A DNA stretch of 20,037 bases from an uncultured Psychrobacillus sp. (GCA_934234185.1 CAKQHO010000055.1:1-20037), one strand, 5' to 3'; counted from the stretch's first letter, positions 1-6,996 are shown. Made by a program: numbers and translations. Notes: generated by a model from the sequence alone, not told the origin.

Positions 1-1
1 G

Positions 2-172
2 ACCACTCGGATGAAGGAATCATATACAGAGAAGGAATTGCTTCGTCTGGAAACCGAAAGGCAAGCAGTTTTAGGAGAGCTTAGCTTTATAGAGAGAAAG
101 CATCCCCGCTATGAAGAGCTTGACCGACGTTTTGTACAGCTTACGAATGAAATTAATCAATTGAAGAAGTAA
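2..172 (+). CDS. C-terminal part of an unrecognised coiled-coil protein (5' truncated)
   Basis: An open frame enters from the window edge and stops at 170-172. The 56 visible residues are very rich in Glu, Lys, Arg, Leu and Gln (for example TEKELLRLETERQAVLGEL) and end in Lys-Lys, which suggests an amphipathic or coiled-coil helix; there is no membrane segment. An internal ATG at 11-13 has no Shine-Dalgarno sequence before it, so the true start is probably outside the window. It is followed at once by a strong terminator, so it is the last gene of its transcript. I do not recognise the family and assign no function. Confidence 0.6.
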   Translation, partial: TTRMKESYTEKELLRLETERQAVLGELSFIERKHPRYEELDRRFVQLTNEINQLKK

Positions 173-184
173 ACAGAGTGAAGT

Positions 185-217
185 CCAGAAACGCTTTTTC
201 GTTTCTGGCTTTTTTTA
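185..217 (+). terminator. Rho-independent terminator of the first gene
   Basis: A perfect 9-bp stem CCAGAAACG / CGTTTCTGG (185-193 with 200-208) closes a six-base loop and is followed by a run of seven T. It lies 12 bp after the stop codon of the upstream partial gene. Confidence 0.9.
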
Positions 218-295
218 TTTATTGTGTATGAATCCTTCTATCTCTTTTGCACGTAATTTTGTTTCCATATTTCTTCCTTCCCCAAAAGAAATAAA

Positions 296-324
296 TTTAC
301 TTTCCCCCAACAGCATACTATAAT
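296..324 (+). promoter_or_regulatory. Sigma-A-type promoter of the DUF4395 gene
   Basis: TTTACT (296-301) and a consensus TATAAT (319-324) are separated by 17 bp, and the ATG follows 33 bp after the -10. The stretch 218-295 before it shows nothing else. Confidence 0.6.
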
Positions 325-357
325 ATTATAAATCCAATCAGAAAAGTAGGTTTTAAA

Positions 358-786
358 ATGAAAACCATTCCAAAACCTTTAGTAATGGCAAATCAATGGA
401 CTATCGTTCTAGCTGTTGTCGTTGCTTTAATTACACAAAGTGCATGGATTCTTTTAGTCCCATTATTAGCCAACCTATCTAGTTTACTATTAGGACTACA
501 TCCTATCTTAATCGTTATAAAAAAATTCTACCTAAGAAAGCCATTAGATCAATACATCCAAGAGGATTATGAACAGCTCCGCTTCAACCAGTGGCTGGCA
601 GTAGGATTTTTATTCGTTGCAAGCATTAGTGACCTAGTAAACTGGAGTATTTTGTTCAACTTTGCAACGGTACTGGTTGGCCTTGCTGCTTCTATCGCTC
701 TCATGGGCTTTTGTATTGGATGCTTCATGCGCTTCCAATTCCAGCAGTGGAGATATCGTCGTCGAAAAAAATCAGCTGTAAACTAA
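358..786 (+). CDS. DUF4395 family membrane protein
   Basis: A 142-residue protein with the N-terminal signature of DUF4395 (IPKPLVMANQW, then hydrophobic segments). About four membrane spans can be seen, roughly residues 15-32, 34-52, 78-95 and 97-121, and the protein ends in a very basic tail (WRYRRRKKSA) expected on the cytoplasmic side. The function of this family is not known; it is common as a stand-alone gene in Bacillales. The Shine-Dalgarno is weak (AGTAGG, 8 bases before the ATG). It has its own promoter and ends in a terminator shared with the convergent permease operon, so it is monocistronic. Confidence 0.85.
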   Translation: MKTIPKPLVMANQWTIVLAVVVALITQSAWILLVPLLANLSSLLLGLHPILIVIKKFYLRKPLDQYIQEDYEQLRFNQWLAVGFLFVASISDLVNWSILFNFATVLVGLAASIALMGFCIGCFMRFQFQQWRYRRRKKSAVN

Positions 787-812
787 AAACCAGCCATTAA
801 GGCTGGTTTTTT
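786..812. terminator. Bidirectional terminator between DUF4395 and the permease operon
   Basis: A perfect 10-bp inverted repeat AAAACCAGCC / GGCTGGTTTT (786-795 with 801-810) with a 5-base loop has a T run on either strand. It overlaps the stop codon of the plus-strand gene, and the stop of the minus-strand OppC-like gene (811-813) abuts it, so it can terminate both convergent transcripts. Confidence 0.9.
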
Positions 813-1710
813 ATATAGATGGTCGTCTTAGTTTGACGTTTTGTCTTATACGAAGTCCTTCTCCAAGTAAGTAAAAAGCTATCATAGTAAAAGTGATAAC
901 CCCTAAAACAGAGAGTGGAATCCAATGGTAAGTATATATATCTCCTCTAATAGATTCCAGTAAAACTGGCCAGTACAGAGAGGTATTTACTGCTTGATAG
1001 AGCCCTCTAGTTAGCTGGGACATAAATTCTTGATTGATGAAAACGCCTATAACACCAAGCTGCGCCAAAAGAAACATGACCTTTGCAGCTTCTCCAGAGG
1101 TCATAATAAATAATTCTCCCTTTAAAACTTTCCAATAATGTCGCTTAAATAGCTTCCATTTGCTACAACCACTTGCAATTGCCGCTTCTATGTAAAGTTT
1201 TTGATTCTCATCTACTAGTAAATCATAAAAAACCTTAGAGAGCCTTCCTACATCAAGTAAGGAAATGATTAGTATTGCCCATATGGATCTCATGCCTGAA
1301 AACATAATGGCTGGTACCGCTAATAGGATAAGAATAAGAAAAATAGGTGGAATAAATGAAAACAATGCATTTAACAATAACATGAATTGGCGCATCGCCT
1401 TTATATAAAATGCCAAGACAGCTAATAGGATAGAAACAAATATACGTAGAACAACAATTACTCCTAGAATATAAAATGTTTCTCTTGCTCCAATAATTAT
1501 TTTCGAGTACAAATCCTGCCCCTTTCTATCCGATCCTAGCAGGAAATCAGCAGACGGAGGATAAGGAGGAGCCATTAACTTTCCTTCTGAATCTCGGTGA
1601 ACAACGGTAGCTTCTAAATTAGAATCTACTTTTGGAAACATCGGTCCAAAAACAATAACAACTGCAATGATTAATGTCATAAAAATGCCTGCTAAAAGTG
1701 TCTTGTTCAT
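811..1710 (-). CDS. OppC/DppC-type ABC transporter permease
   Basis: A 299-residue inner-membrane subunit of a peptide/nickel-type (PepT family) importer. After an N-terminal span (about residues 5-25) comes the family signature of OppC/DppC proteins, FLLGSDRKGQDLYSKIIIGAR (about 56-76, normally LGTDxxGRDxxSRxxxGAR), then further spans. The EAA loop that contacts the ATPase is recognisable as YIEAAIASGCSKWKLFKRHYW (about 173-193). The start overlaps the stop of the upstream OppB-like gene by 4 bp (ATGA), so the two are translationally coupled. No substrate-binding protein or ATPase gene lies nearby, so the substrate cannot be read from context; short peptides are the likeliest class. Confidence 0.85.
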   Translation of the reverse strand: MNKTLLAGIFMTLIIAVVIVFGPMFPKVDSNLEATVVHRDSEGKLMAPPYPPSADFLLGSDRKGQDLYSKIIIGARETFYILGVIVVLRIFVSILLAVLAFYIKAMRQFMLLLNALFSFIPPIFLILILLAVPAIMFSGMRSIWAILIISLLDVGRLSKVFYDLLVDENQKLYIEAAIASGCSKWKLFKRHYWKVLKGELFIMTSGEAAKVMFLLAQLGVIGVFINQEFMSQLTRGLYQAVNTSLYWPVLLESIRGDIYTYHWIPLSVLGVITFTMIAFYLLGEGLRIRQNVKLRRPSI

Positions 1711-2651
1711 TCAAACGCCTCCCCTTTTTTGGTTACTAAGAAGGCCTTTGACGTACCGGTTATAATATTAGCAATCAGCATAATGATGGTAAATAAAAAA
1801 ACAAACCCGATTAGTGAAACTATCTCAGCTGAGAAAACTGCACCTACAAAAAAACTAGTAGAGCTTCCTAAGGTTTCATACATGTAGTAAGCAGCCCCCT
1901 TATATTGAGTGAACACTTCTATTAAAAAGAGGTTGGATAGGATATACAGAATCATCGTATTAAAATGCGATAATATTCGTGGAATACTATTTTTGAGTAT
2001 ATGCTTATACAGGATTACTAGCTTTCCTATCCCCTTCGACCGAGCTGTACGTATATAGTCCGCTCCTTCTTCTGAAGAAAGAGCCTGAAACGTTACATTG
2101 GAAATATAGATGGTCGGATAAATAGTAAGAAATAGAATATTCATAATGACATTTTCGAGTTTTTCATAGCCGTATAAATCGATGTGAAAAAGCCATCCCT
2201 TACTCATTAAAGTAAGAAGGCCAATTTGAATAACCACAATCATCGAAAAATCTGGTATAGATAACAAGCCTAGAGTAGAGGAATGTCCCAATACCTTCCC
2301 CTTTGTACCCTTTAACCAGAAATCTATCACACCCTTTGCAATACCTAAGAAAAATCCGAGTAGAATGGCAGGTAACACGATTTTCATACTTCGCCCAAAT
2401 AGTTCTACTAAATTTTCCGAAATTGGCTTATCGTATTTATCTACCCCTAGCCCCTTATTTTCTTCCAGATGGTTCCATAGTTTTTGAAAATTATGTATGT
2501 GTCCTTGCAAGCTGTATTCATAGGTGACGCCTTGAAAGCTCCCCCCTTGTCCAGTTTCAAAAATGGTTTCGGTAGGCAAAAGCAATATCGTTAGTAACAC
2601 TCCGAAAGCAATTACCCATATGGCAAATGACCCAACAATCTTTTTAAACAT
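1707..2651 (-). CDS. OppB/DppB-type ABC transporter permease
   Basis: A 314-residue permease, first gene of a two-gene operon with the OppC-like gene. A first membrane span (about residues 7-27) precedes a long soluble loop to about residue 90, as is usual for OppB, followed by about five spans. The EAA loop is close to consensus: DYIRTARSKGIGKLVILYKH (about 198-217), then LKNSIPRI. Compared with classical OppB the N-terminal region is divergent (no GDLG-type motif), so this belongs to an outlying branch. The start has a GGGGGA ribosome binding site 6 bases upstream. A sigma-A-like -10 and a CodY-like box lie just upstream. The partners of a full importer are absent here. Confidence 0.85.
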   Translation of the reverse strand: MFKKIVGSFAIWVIAFGVLLTILLLPTETIFETGQGGSFQGVTYEYSLQGHIHNFQKLWNHLEENKGLGVDKYDKPISENLVELFGRSMKIVLPAILLGFFLGIAKGVIDFWLKGTKGKVLGHSSTLGLLSIPDFSMIVVIQIGLLTLMSKGWLFHIDLYGYEKLENVIMNILFLTIYPTIYISNVTFQALSSEEGADYIRTARSKGIGKLVILYKHILKNSIPRILSHFNTMILYILSNLFLIEVFTQYKGAAYYMYETLGSSTSFFVGAVFSAEIVSLIGFVFLFTIIMLIANIITGTSKAFLVTKKGEAFE

Positions 2652-2675
2652 TGATTTCCCCCGCTTCTATCTCTA

Positions 2676-2690
2676 AATATTCAGAATATA
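2676..2690 (-). promoter_or_regulatory. CodY-like operator at the permease operon promoter
   Basis: AATATTCAGAATATA matches the CodY consensus AATTTTCWGAAAATT at 12 of 15 positions and contains a perfect 13-bp palindrome (ATATTC-A-GAATAT). It lies directly downstream of a TATAAT at 2694-2699 (minus strand), so it would cover the transcription start and block initiation when CodY is loaded with branched-chain amino acids and GTP. CodY control of peptide permeases is well established in Bacillus; the assignment here is by sequence match only. Confidence 0.45.
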
Positions 2691-2693
2691 AAC

Positions 2694-2699
2694 ATTATA
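2694..2699 (-). promoter_or_regulatory. -10 box of the permease operon promoter
   Basis: A consensus TATAAT on the minus strand, 43 bp before the OppB-like start codon. The -35 region, 17 bp further up, is only T-rich and falls into the T run of the yeeI terminator, so the promoter is strong at -10 and weak at -35. Confidence 0.5.
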
Positions 2700-2714
2700 C
2701 CAAATACTTTCCAT

Positions 2715-2751
2715 AAAAATAGAAAAACCTCGGGAAAATATCCGAGGTTTT
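2715..2751 (-). terminator. Rho-independent terminator of yeeI
   Basis: A perfect 10-bp stem AAAACCTCGG / CCGAGGTTTT (2724-2733 with 2742-2751) follows the yeeI stop by 15 bp and is succeeded on the minus strand by TTTTTCTATTTTTA. Confidence 0.9.
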
Positions 2752-2766
2752 GAGAGAATTATTATA

Positions 2767-3483
2767 TTATCCTAAATCTACGTTATGGTATACCTGCTGT
2801 ACATCCTCTAAATCTTCAATCGCATCAATCATTTTTTCAAATTGTGCTTGAGCAGCTTCGTCTAATGTAATATCATTTTGAGCAAGCATGGTAAGTTCCG
2901 CTACTGTGAAGTCTTCCACACCAGCTCCTCTAAGAGCTTCCTGTACTAGATGAAATTGATCGGGCTCTGCATATACGATAACAGCATCCTCTTCTTCTAA
3001 AATATCGCGTGCATCTACATCTGCTTCCATCAGGATTTCAAGCACTTCATCTGCCGTTTTACCCTCTAAGCCGATTACTGCAGTTGCGTCGAACATATAA
3101 GAAACAGATCCACTCACACCCATGTTACCGCCATTTTTACCGAAAGCAGCCCGCACATCAGAAGCTGTTCGATTTACGTTATTTGTAAGAGCATCTACGA
3201 TTACCATGGAACCGCTTGGTCCAAAGCCTTCATAGCGAAGCTCATCGTAGCTTTCCTCTGCTCCACCCTTTGCTTTTTCAATTGCTTTATCAATAATATG
3301 ACGAGGCACACTATAAGTCTTCGCTCTTTCTAAAACAACCTTTAACGCTTGGTTGGAAACTGGATCAGGTTCTCCTTGCTTTGCAGCTACATATATTTCA
3401 CGTCCGAATTTCGCATAGATACGACTCGTATTTGCGTCTTTGGAGGCTTTCTTTTCCTTAATATTATTCCATTTACGACCCAT
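2767..3483 (-). CDS. yeeI: YebC/PmpR family protein YeeI
   Basis: A 238-residue YebC-family protein. The N-terminus MGRKWNNIKEKKASKDANTS, the AKFGREIYVAAKQGEPDP segment and the end VQQVYHNVDL are those of the Bacillus YeeI branch, distinct from the YrbC branch whose members begin MAGHSKW. YebC proteins were described as transcriptional regulators and more recently as cytosolic factors that relieve ribosome stalling at proline stretches; which role this paralogue plays is not settled. The frame opens earlier at a TTG (3504), but the conserved MGRKW start at 3483 is preferred on family alignment, with GAGAGTGGG upstream. It has its own promoter and terminator. Confidence 0.93.
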   Translation of the reverse strand: MGRKWNNIKEKKASKDANTSRIYAKFGREIYVAAKQGEPDPVSNQALKVVLERAKTYSVPRHIIDKAIEKAKGGAEESYDELRYEGFGPSGSMVIVDALTNNVNRTASDVRAAFGKNGGNMGVSGSVSYMFDATAVIGLEGKTADEVLEILMEADVDARDILEEEDAVIVYAEPDQFHLVQEALRGAGVEDFTVAELTMLAQNDITLDEAAQAQFEKMIDAIEDLEDVQQVYHNVDLG

Positions 3484-3538
3484 AAAAGTCCCACTCTCTT
3501 TCAATATAAGTTTTCGTTCATTGATTTCATACTGTGTT

Positions 3539-3568
3539 ATTATACATTAGATTTGTGGACGGAGGCAA
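3539..3568 (-). promoter_or_regulatory. Sigma-A-type promoter of yeeI
   Basis: On the minus strand TTGCCT (3563-3568) and a consensus TATAAT (3539-3544) are separated by 18 bp. The leader to the chosen yeeI ATG is about 50 nt. Confidence 0.45.
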
Positions 3569-3600
3569 AACAAATACAGTAACTTCCATTGATTCATAGA

Positions 3601-4041
3601 TTATAGGAGCACTTTTTCTAAGACTATTTTATGTTTTCCCTTATTACTTACAAAGGTTTCAATGACGTCAAACCCAGTCTTAATATTTAAGATAAGCATT
3701 TCCCGGCGGACATTTCGAGAAATGGTTCGCACCTTTTTGTATCCAAGCTCCTTAATTAGCTCATGCTGCTGAAGCATTAATTCCTTCGCAATCCCCTGGC
3801 CCCTATAGATCGTATGAACTCCACCTAACCAGCTATAAAAAGTGTCCTCTGAATAACGATAGCCTATTTTAAAGCCCACTACCTCCTCATTAGAAGTCGC
3901 TACGAATATAATTAGTTGGTCCTTTTCTTCCAGCTTTAGAATAAGAAGCTCGGAATCATCGAATACATGCTTATGAAGCGCTAAAACTCCTTTTAATGTT
4001 TTCGGGTCTGGTAACCCCTGAAAATAGCTATACTCAATCAT
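3601..4041 (-). CDS. GNAT family N-acetyltransferase
   Basis: A 146-residue single-domain GNAT protein. The acetyl-CoA pyrophosphate-binding motif A is visible as HTIYRGQGIAKELMLQQHEL (about residues 76-95; R/Q-x-x-G-x-G/A form RGQGIA), preceded by the beta-4 strand FYSWLGGV. The C-terminal half (RRE-MLILNIKTGFDVIET) matches the usual motif B with N-x-x-x-x-x-x-x-GF. The substrate cannot be told from sequence. The ATG overlaps by 4 bp (ATGA) the stop of the small membrane-protein remnant just upstream, and AAGGTGG precedes it by 7 bases, so it was once the last gene of an operon whose first two genes are now broken. No terminator is seen between it and yeeI. Confidence 0.85.
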   Translation of the reverse strand: MIEYSYFQGLPDPKTLKGVLALHKHVFDDSELLILKLEEKDQLIIFVATSNEEVVGFKIGYRYSEDTFYSWLGGVHTIYRGQGIAKELMLQQHELIKELGYKKVRTISRNVRREMLILNIKTGFDVIETFVSNKGKHKIVLEKVLL

Positions 4042-4218
4042 CTAATCGCCACCTTAAATAATTTTTTCTCTACCAAATCCTTACAGACATAAACTCCCAA
4101 ACCAAGTGAAATGGGGATAAGCAACTCTATGTCTATTTTATCTTTTCTTAAATAGTTCCAAAGAAATCCTCCTACAATTATACAAACAACGATGAACCAA
4201 AAGAAGTCTTTTTCTCAT
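4038..4218 (-). pseudogene. Small membrane protein, frameshifted at its start
   Basis: The frame from 4214 to 4038 encodes about 58 residues (DFFWFIVVCIIVGGFLWNYL, a charged KRKDKID-type loop, LLIPISLGLGVYV) with two hydrophobic spans, and it stops in a 4-bp overlap with the GNAT start. It has no usable start codon. An ATG at 4218-4216 is one base out of frame: removing one A from the A5 run at 4209-4213 would give MRKDFFWF and restore the gene. Either a real homopolymer frameshift or a sequencing error. I do not recognise the family; small two-span proteins coupled to an XRE regulator are common in Firmicutes. Confidence 0.6.
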
Positions 4219-4404
4219 GTATTCCAATTCTCCAAATAGAATAGCTCCCCCTATATCCACTTCAAAATAGTTAACAAGCTCATATTTGTGATTTTTAATC
4301 ACTGTAATGGTTTATCTAGTAATTTTAAAATCCTGTGCTATTTTTACTTATGTGCTGCTTCTTTACACTCTAATTTCTTTAATATGATTTATTACATTGG
4401 ACAT
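4219..4404 (-). pseudogene. Decayed XRE/Cro-CI-type transcriptional regulator
   Basis: Reading one continuous minus-strand frame from ATG 4404, the residues fit a short XRE regulator of the KEIR-...-LKVTRQTITAIENNKYDPSLELAFKLAKYF type: NHIKEIRV, then KIAQDFKITR, TITVIKNHKYE, then LVNYFEVDIGGAILFGELE. Three in-frame stops (TAA after KEIRV, TAA eight bases later in the frame, TAA in place of the Gln of TRQTI) and a deletion of about eight residues after NHKYE destroy it. A good ribosome binding site survives (GGAGGG, 5 bases before the ATG). The recognition helix (TRQTITAIE) and its flanks are the strongest evidence; the gene is plainly dead. Confidence 0.7.
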
Positions 4405-4521
4405 TTAAACCCTCCAAAATGGAAATATATCTTTACACTTTTCCAGACGTAAAGAATTTTTGGGCTAAATATCCATTTATTTCTTTTATTGTTATACTAA
4501 AAAGAAAAGGTGAGGGATGTA

Positions 4522-4920
4522 ATGAGAAATCGTAGTGGTACCATTATTGTAGAGGCAGGGAGAATCGCTGTCATTAAAAGAACCAAAGGTGGAAAAGTTT
4601 ACTACGTCTTTCCTGGTGGAGGCATAGAGCAGTCGGAAACACCGGAAGAAGCCGCAATACGGGAGACTTACGAGGAGCTCGGTGTGTCAATCGAGATAGA
4701 TAGGCTTTTACACGTTCTACCCTATAGTGGAACTCAGTATTATTTCCTCGCTACTATAAAGGGTGGAAACTTTGGTACTGGAGAAGGTGAAGAGTATTTA
4801 CACGCTTCTACTGAAAAAGGAACATATGAACCAATGTGGTTACCACTCAAGGATCTTCCCTTATACAATGTCCGTCCAAAAGAATTGATAAAAATAATTC
4901 AAGATAACTGTCCAAGCTAA
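4522..4920 (+). CDS. Nudix hydrolase
   Basis: A 132-residue single-domain Nudix protein, expected to hydrolyse a nucleoside diphosphate linked to another moiety in the cytosol with Mg2+. The Nudix box is complete at residues 33-55, starting GGIEQSE and ending REtyEELGV, with all metal-binding glutamates (E48, E51, E52) present. The substrate cannot be predicted. The frame opens at a GTG (4510), but the ATG at 4522 has AGGTGAGG at the right distance and is preferred. The AraC-type gene follows after 61 bp without an obvious terminator, so the two may be co-transcribed. Confidence 0.88.
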   Translation: MRNRSGTIIVEAGRIAVIKRTKGGKVYYVFPGGGIEQSETPEEAAIRETYEELGVSIEIDRLLHVLPYSGTQYYFLATIKGGNFGTGEGEEYLHASTEKGTYEPMWLPLKDLPLYNVRPKELIKIIQDNCPS

Positions 4921-4981
4921 GCAGAGAATGACAGGATGTATCTTTCATACCCCCTTAAACTGTTAGTAAGGAGTGAAGGCC

Positions 4982-5833
4982 ATGGGTTGGGTAGAATCAA
5001 TACAGCGAGCAATCGAATATATCGAGGAGAACATAATCGAGGAACTATCAATGGAGGAAATTTCTAAAACAGCAAATGCATCTGCATTTCATTTTCAACG
5101 GATATTTGCTCTTTTAACTGATATGACAATCTCAGACTATATTCGAAAAAGAAGATTAACTCTAGCAGCATATGAATTAATCAACACCGCTGAAAAAGTA
5201 ATTGACCTATCCTTCAAATACGGCTATGAAACTCCGGAAGCCTTTACAAAAGCTTTTCGTAAGCAGCATCATATGACACCAAGTGAAGCTCGTAAAGGAA
5301 AAGGTAAGATCAATTCATATAACCGCCTGGCGATCCAGGTGAGCTTGAGAGGGGTAGAACCGATGAACTATCGTATTGTGGAGAAGGATTCTTTTTCAAT
5401 TGTTGGGGTTAAAAAGACGTATAACCATAAGCAAGAGGAGAATATTAAGGGAATTCCTACGTTTTGGAATGAGGTACATGAGGATGGTACAAACGATTTG
5501 CTGTTTGAATTGAACACCGGGGATATTAAGGGCGTCCTAGGTATTTGTGTGGAAGATAATAGTGAGCTGATGGATTACTGGATTGCTACAGAATATAATG
5601 GAGAAAAGGTAGAATCACTCTCATCCCTCACCATTCCGACTTCAAAATGGGCTGTTTTTGAGGTAAAGGGTGCTATGCCCGATGCAATGCGAAACGTGTG
5701 GAAGAGCATTTTTTCAGAGTGGCTTCCTTCCAACTCTTATAAGCATGCGGGCTCTCCAGAGCTTGAGGTGTATCCTCCTGGGAACCCATTTAGCCCAGAG
5801 TATCAATCAGAAATTTGGATTCCGATAAAATAA
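4982..5833 (+). CDS. AraC-family regulator with GyrI-like ligand-binding domain
   Basis: A 283-residue protein. Residues about 4-105 form the two helix-turn-helix motifs of the AraC family (IEENIIEELSMEEISKTANAS, FHFQRIF, DYIRKRRLTLAAYEL, then the second HTH with the conserved GYETPEAFTKAFRKQHHMTPSEAR). Residues about 125-283 are a GyrI-like/SOUL-type effector domain (bacterial transcription activator, effector-binding), with the usual WIPIK ending. This order is that of Rob/TipA-like drug-responsive activators of the Bacillus YdeE type. The target is unknown; no efflux gene is adjacent. The frame begins with a GTG at 4973, but ATG 4982 has AAGGAG 8 bases upstream and gives the usual family start. 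Confidence 0.88.
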   Translation: MGWVESIQRAIEYIEENIIEELSMEEISKTANASAFHFQRIFALLTDMTISDYIRKRRLTLAAYELINTAEKVIDLSFKYGYETPEAFTKAFRKQHHMTPSEARKGKGKINSYNRLAIQVSLRGVEPMNYRIVEKDSFSIVGVKKTYNHKQEENIKGIPTFWNEVHEDGTNDLLFELNTGDIKGVLGICVEDNSELMDYWIATEYNGEKVESLSSLTIPTSKWAVFEVKGAMPDAMRNVWKSIFSEWLPSNSYKHAGSPELEVYPPGNPFSPEYQSEIWIPIK

Positions 5834-5843
5834 TAAGAAGGTG

Positions 5844-5881
5844 AAAAGGAGATGTTCCATTTACAGTGAACATCTCCTTTT
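5844..5881. terminator. Shared terminator between the AraC-type gene and the HAAS gene
   Basis: A perfect 14-bp inverted repeat (AAAAGGAGATGTTC at 5844-5857 with its complement at 5868-5881) has a 10-base loop and T/A runs at its base. It lies 11 bp after the AraC stop and 4 bp from the stop of the convergent gene, so it serves both. Confidence 0.88.
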
Positions 5882-5884
5882 ATA

Positions 5885-6220
5885 TCAGCTCCATCGAAAA
5901 GCCCTCTTCAAAGCGGAATCTGTGATTTTTTCAACGGCTGAAGTAATTTTATTCGCTATTTCATTTTCATTTATTTTCAAATGTATATGAAAAGCAGAAG
6001 CTTCAGGACGAATCAACTCTTCCTCACTGTATGCCTTTAACAATTCCTCCGCAATGTAATTTGCTGAGCCAAGGGAATCCATTATTTCTTGATCCGTTTT
6101 CCCTTCTCTTCTCCCTGCAAAGAAATAATGATGAAAATCTCTCATAACACGGTTTCTTTCCGTTGGATTAAGTCTAAACAATGCTTTTTCTAACTGTTTT
6201 AAGTATAATTCAACACTCAT
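5885..6220 (-). CDS. HAAS-domain (DUF1700-like) protein without membrane segment
   Basis: A 111-residue protein. Residues 1-65 (SVELYLKQLEKALFRLNPTE, then DFHHYF, then a GxxDQEIMDSLGSAxxIAEELL segment) match the N-terminal HAAS/DUF1700 domain, usually a cytosolic head joined to membrane helices and encoded beside a PadR-type regulator. Here the chain ends in a soluble amphipathic tail and a terminator follows at once, so no membrane part and no PadR partner are seen. The frame is open further up, but the ATG at 6220 has AAAGGAGAGGT 4 bases upstream. A 31-bp palindrome sits just before it. Its job is unknown; sigma-factor or envelope-stress modulation is the family theme. Confidence 0.75.
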   Translation of the reverse strand: MSVELYLKQLEKALFRLNPTERNRVMRDFHHYFFAGRREGKTDQEIMDSLGSANYIAEELLKAYSEEELIRPEASAFHIHLKINENEIANKITSAVEKITDSALKRAFRWS

Positions 6221-6250
6221 ATTACCTCTCCTTTTCATTTGGTACTGTTT

Positions 6251-6281
6251 ATAATACAATAGCATACTGCTATTGTATTAT
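6251..6281. promoter_or_regulatory. 31-bp perfect palindrome at the HAAS gene promoter
   Basis: Two perfect 14-bp arms (ATAATACAATAGCA and its complement) flank a 3-bp TAC spacer. On the minus strand the right arm reads TGCTATTGTATTAT, which contains an extended -10 (TGCTATTGT) with a weak TTGCAT about 18 bp upstream. The palindrome would therefore lie over the spacer and -10 of the HAAS gene promoter, the position expected for a dimeric repressor operator. There is no T run directly after it, so a terminator is unlikely. The cognate regulator is not in the window. Confidence 0.6.
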
Positions 6282-6423
6282 GCAAGGTACTAATTAAAGA
6301 ATTATGCTAATTATTCAGAATGCTAGGATGCTCGTTATTTCTCCATCGTCGTGAGTGTGCACGTATGAATATGCAGACTTTTTGTTTTTCTCGTTTATTT
6401 AGTTGTAAACCCGAAAAAAATGC

Positions 6424-6454
6424 AAACTGATCATGTTACTAAAACAGTTTTTTT
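6424..6454 (+). terminator. Weak hairpin with T run upstream of the VanZ-like gene
   Basis: A 6-bp stem AAACTG / CAGTTT (6424-6429 with 6445-6450) with a 15-base loop is followed by seven T in a row. It is 45 bp before the VanZ-like start. With no gene ending just before it, it may be an attenuator or a chance structure. The rest of 6282-6498 shows no gene. Confidence 0.3.
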
Positions 6455-6498
6455 AATTATCACTACATTAATACCAATCAAAGCTTTATTATTGATAT

Positions 6499-6996
6499 AT
6501 GAAAAGACTAATACCACTTGGATGTTTATTAATCATTATTTTTATTTCCTCCGGCCAATCTGCTGAACAGCAATCTTTGGAGGTGCTATTACAAAAATGG
6601 CTTCCGGATAAGCCACTTGCAGGATTTCTTTCTCATTTCTCTATTCCTTATTGGGGCACTCAAGTTTCTATAGAGGAAAGGGGCTATTATTCCTTTATTG
6701 AATTTCTAATCCGAAAAGGGACTCACTTTCTTTTCTTTGGAATAATTAGCCTAGCTGTATATTATGCATTACCTAAATGGAGATATCGAAAAGGGATAAC
6801 TATCCTTATCCTATTTTTTTTAGCCGTGGGTGATGAACTACGGCAATCCATGACCCCGGGGAGAACGGCTAGCATGCAAGATGTACTATTGGATACCAGT
6901 GGGGCTGCAACGGCCATGCTGATCGTACTACTTTTCCAATGGAGAAAAACTCGTTCTAGAAAAGCAGAAAAACAGACAAAACGAACGTATACTTAA
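6499..6996 (+). CDS. VanZ-like family membrane protein
   Basis: A 165-residue protein. The N-terminal span (about residues 4-18) is followed by an extracytoplasmic stretch and three more spans (about 74-92, 98-112, 135-148). The VanZ signature is clear: IRKGTHFLFFGIISL (about 72-86, the RKxxHFxxFG motif) and DELRQSMTPGRTASMQDVLLDTSGA (about 114-138, with D-E-x-x-Q and G-R-x-x-x-x-x-D). VanZ homologues confer low teicoplanin resistance in enterococci and otherwise are of unknown role in the envelope. No Shine-Dalgarno is visible before the ATG, which is unusual here. The last eight codons and the stop lie inside a 17-bp hairpin. It stands alone, not near any van genes. Confidence 0.85.
   Translation: MKRLIPLGCLLIIIFISSGQSAEQQSLEVLLQKWLPDKPLAGFLSHFSIPYWGTQVSIEERGYYSFIEFLIRKGTHFLFFGIISLAVYYALPKWRYRKGITILILFFLAVGDELRQSMTPGRTASMQDVLLDTSGAATAMLIVLLFQWRKTRSRKAEKQTKRTYT

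Noticed and set aside
2303..2527. Plus-strand open frame of 74 codons
   Set aside because: Lies wholly inside the OppB-like gene on the other strand, has no ribosome binding site and no family features.
4435..4456. CTTTAC / GTAAAG inverted repeat before the Nudix gene
   Set aside because: Only 6-bp arms with a 12-base gap in AT-rich DNA and no associated T run; within chance expectation.
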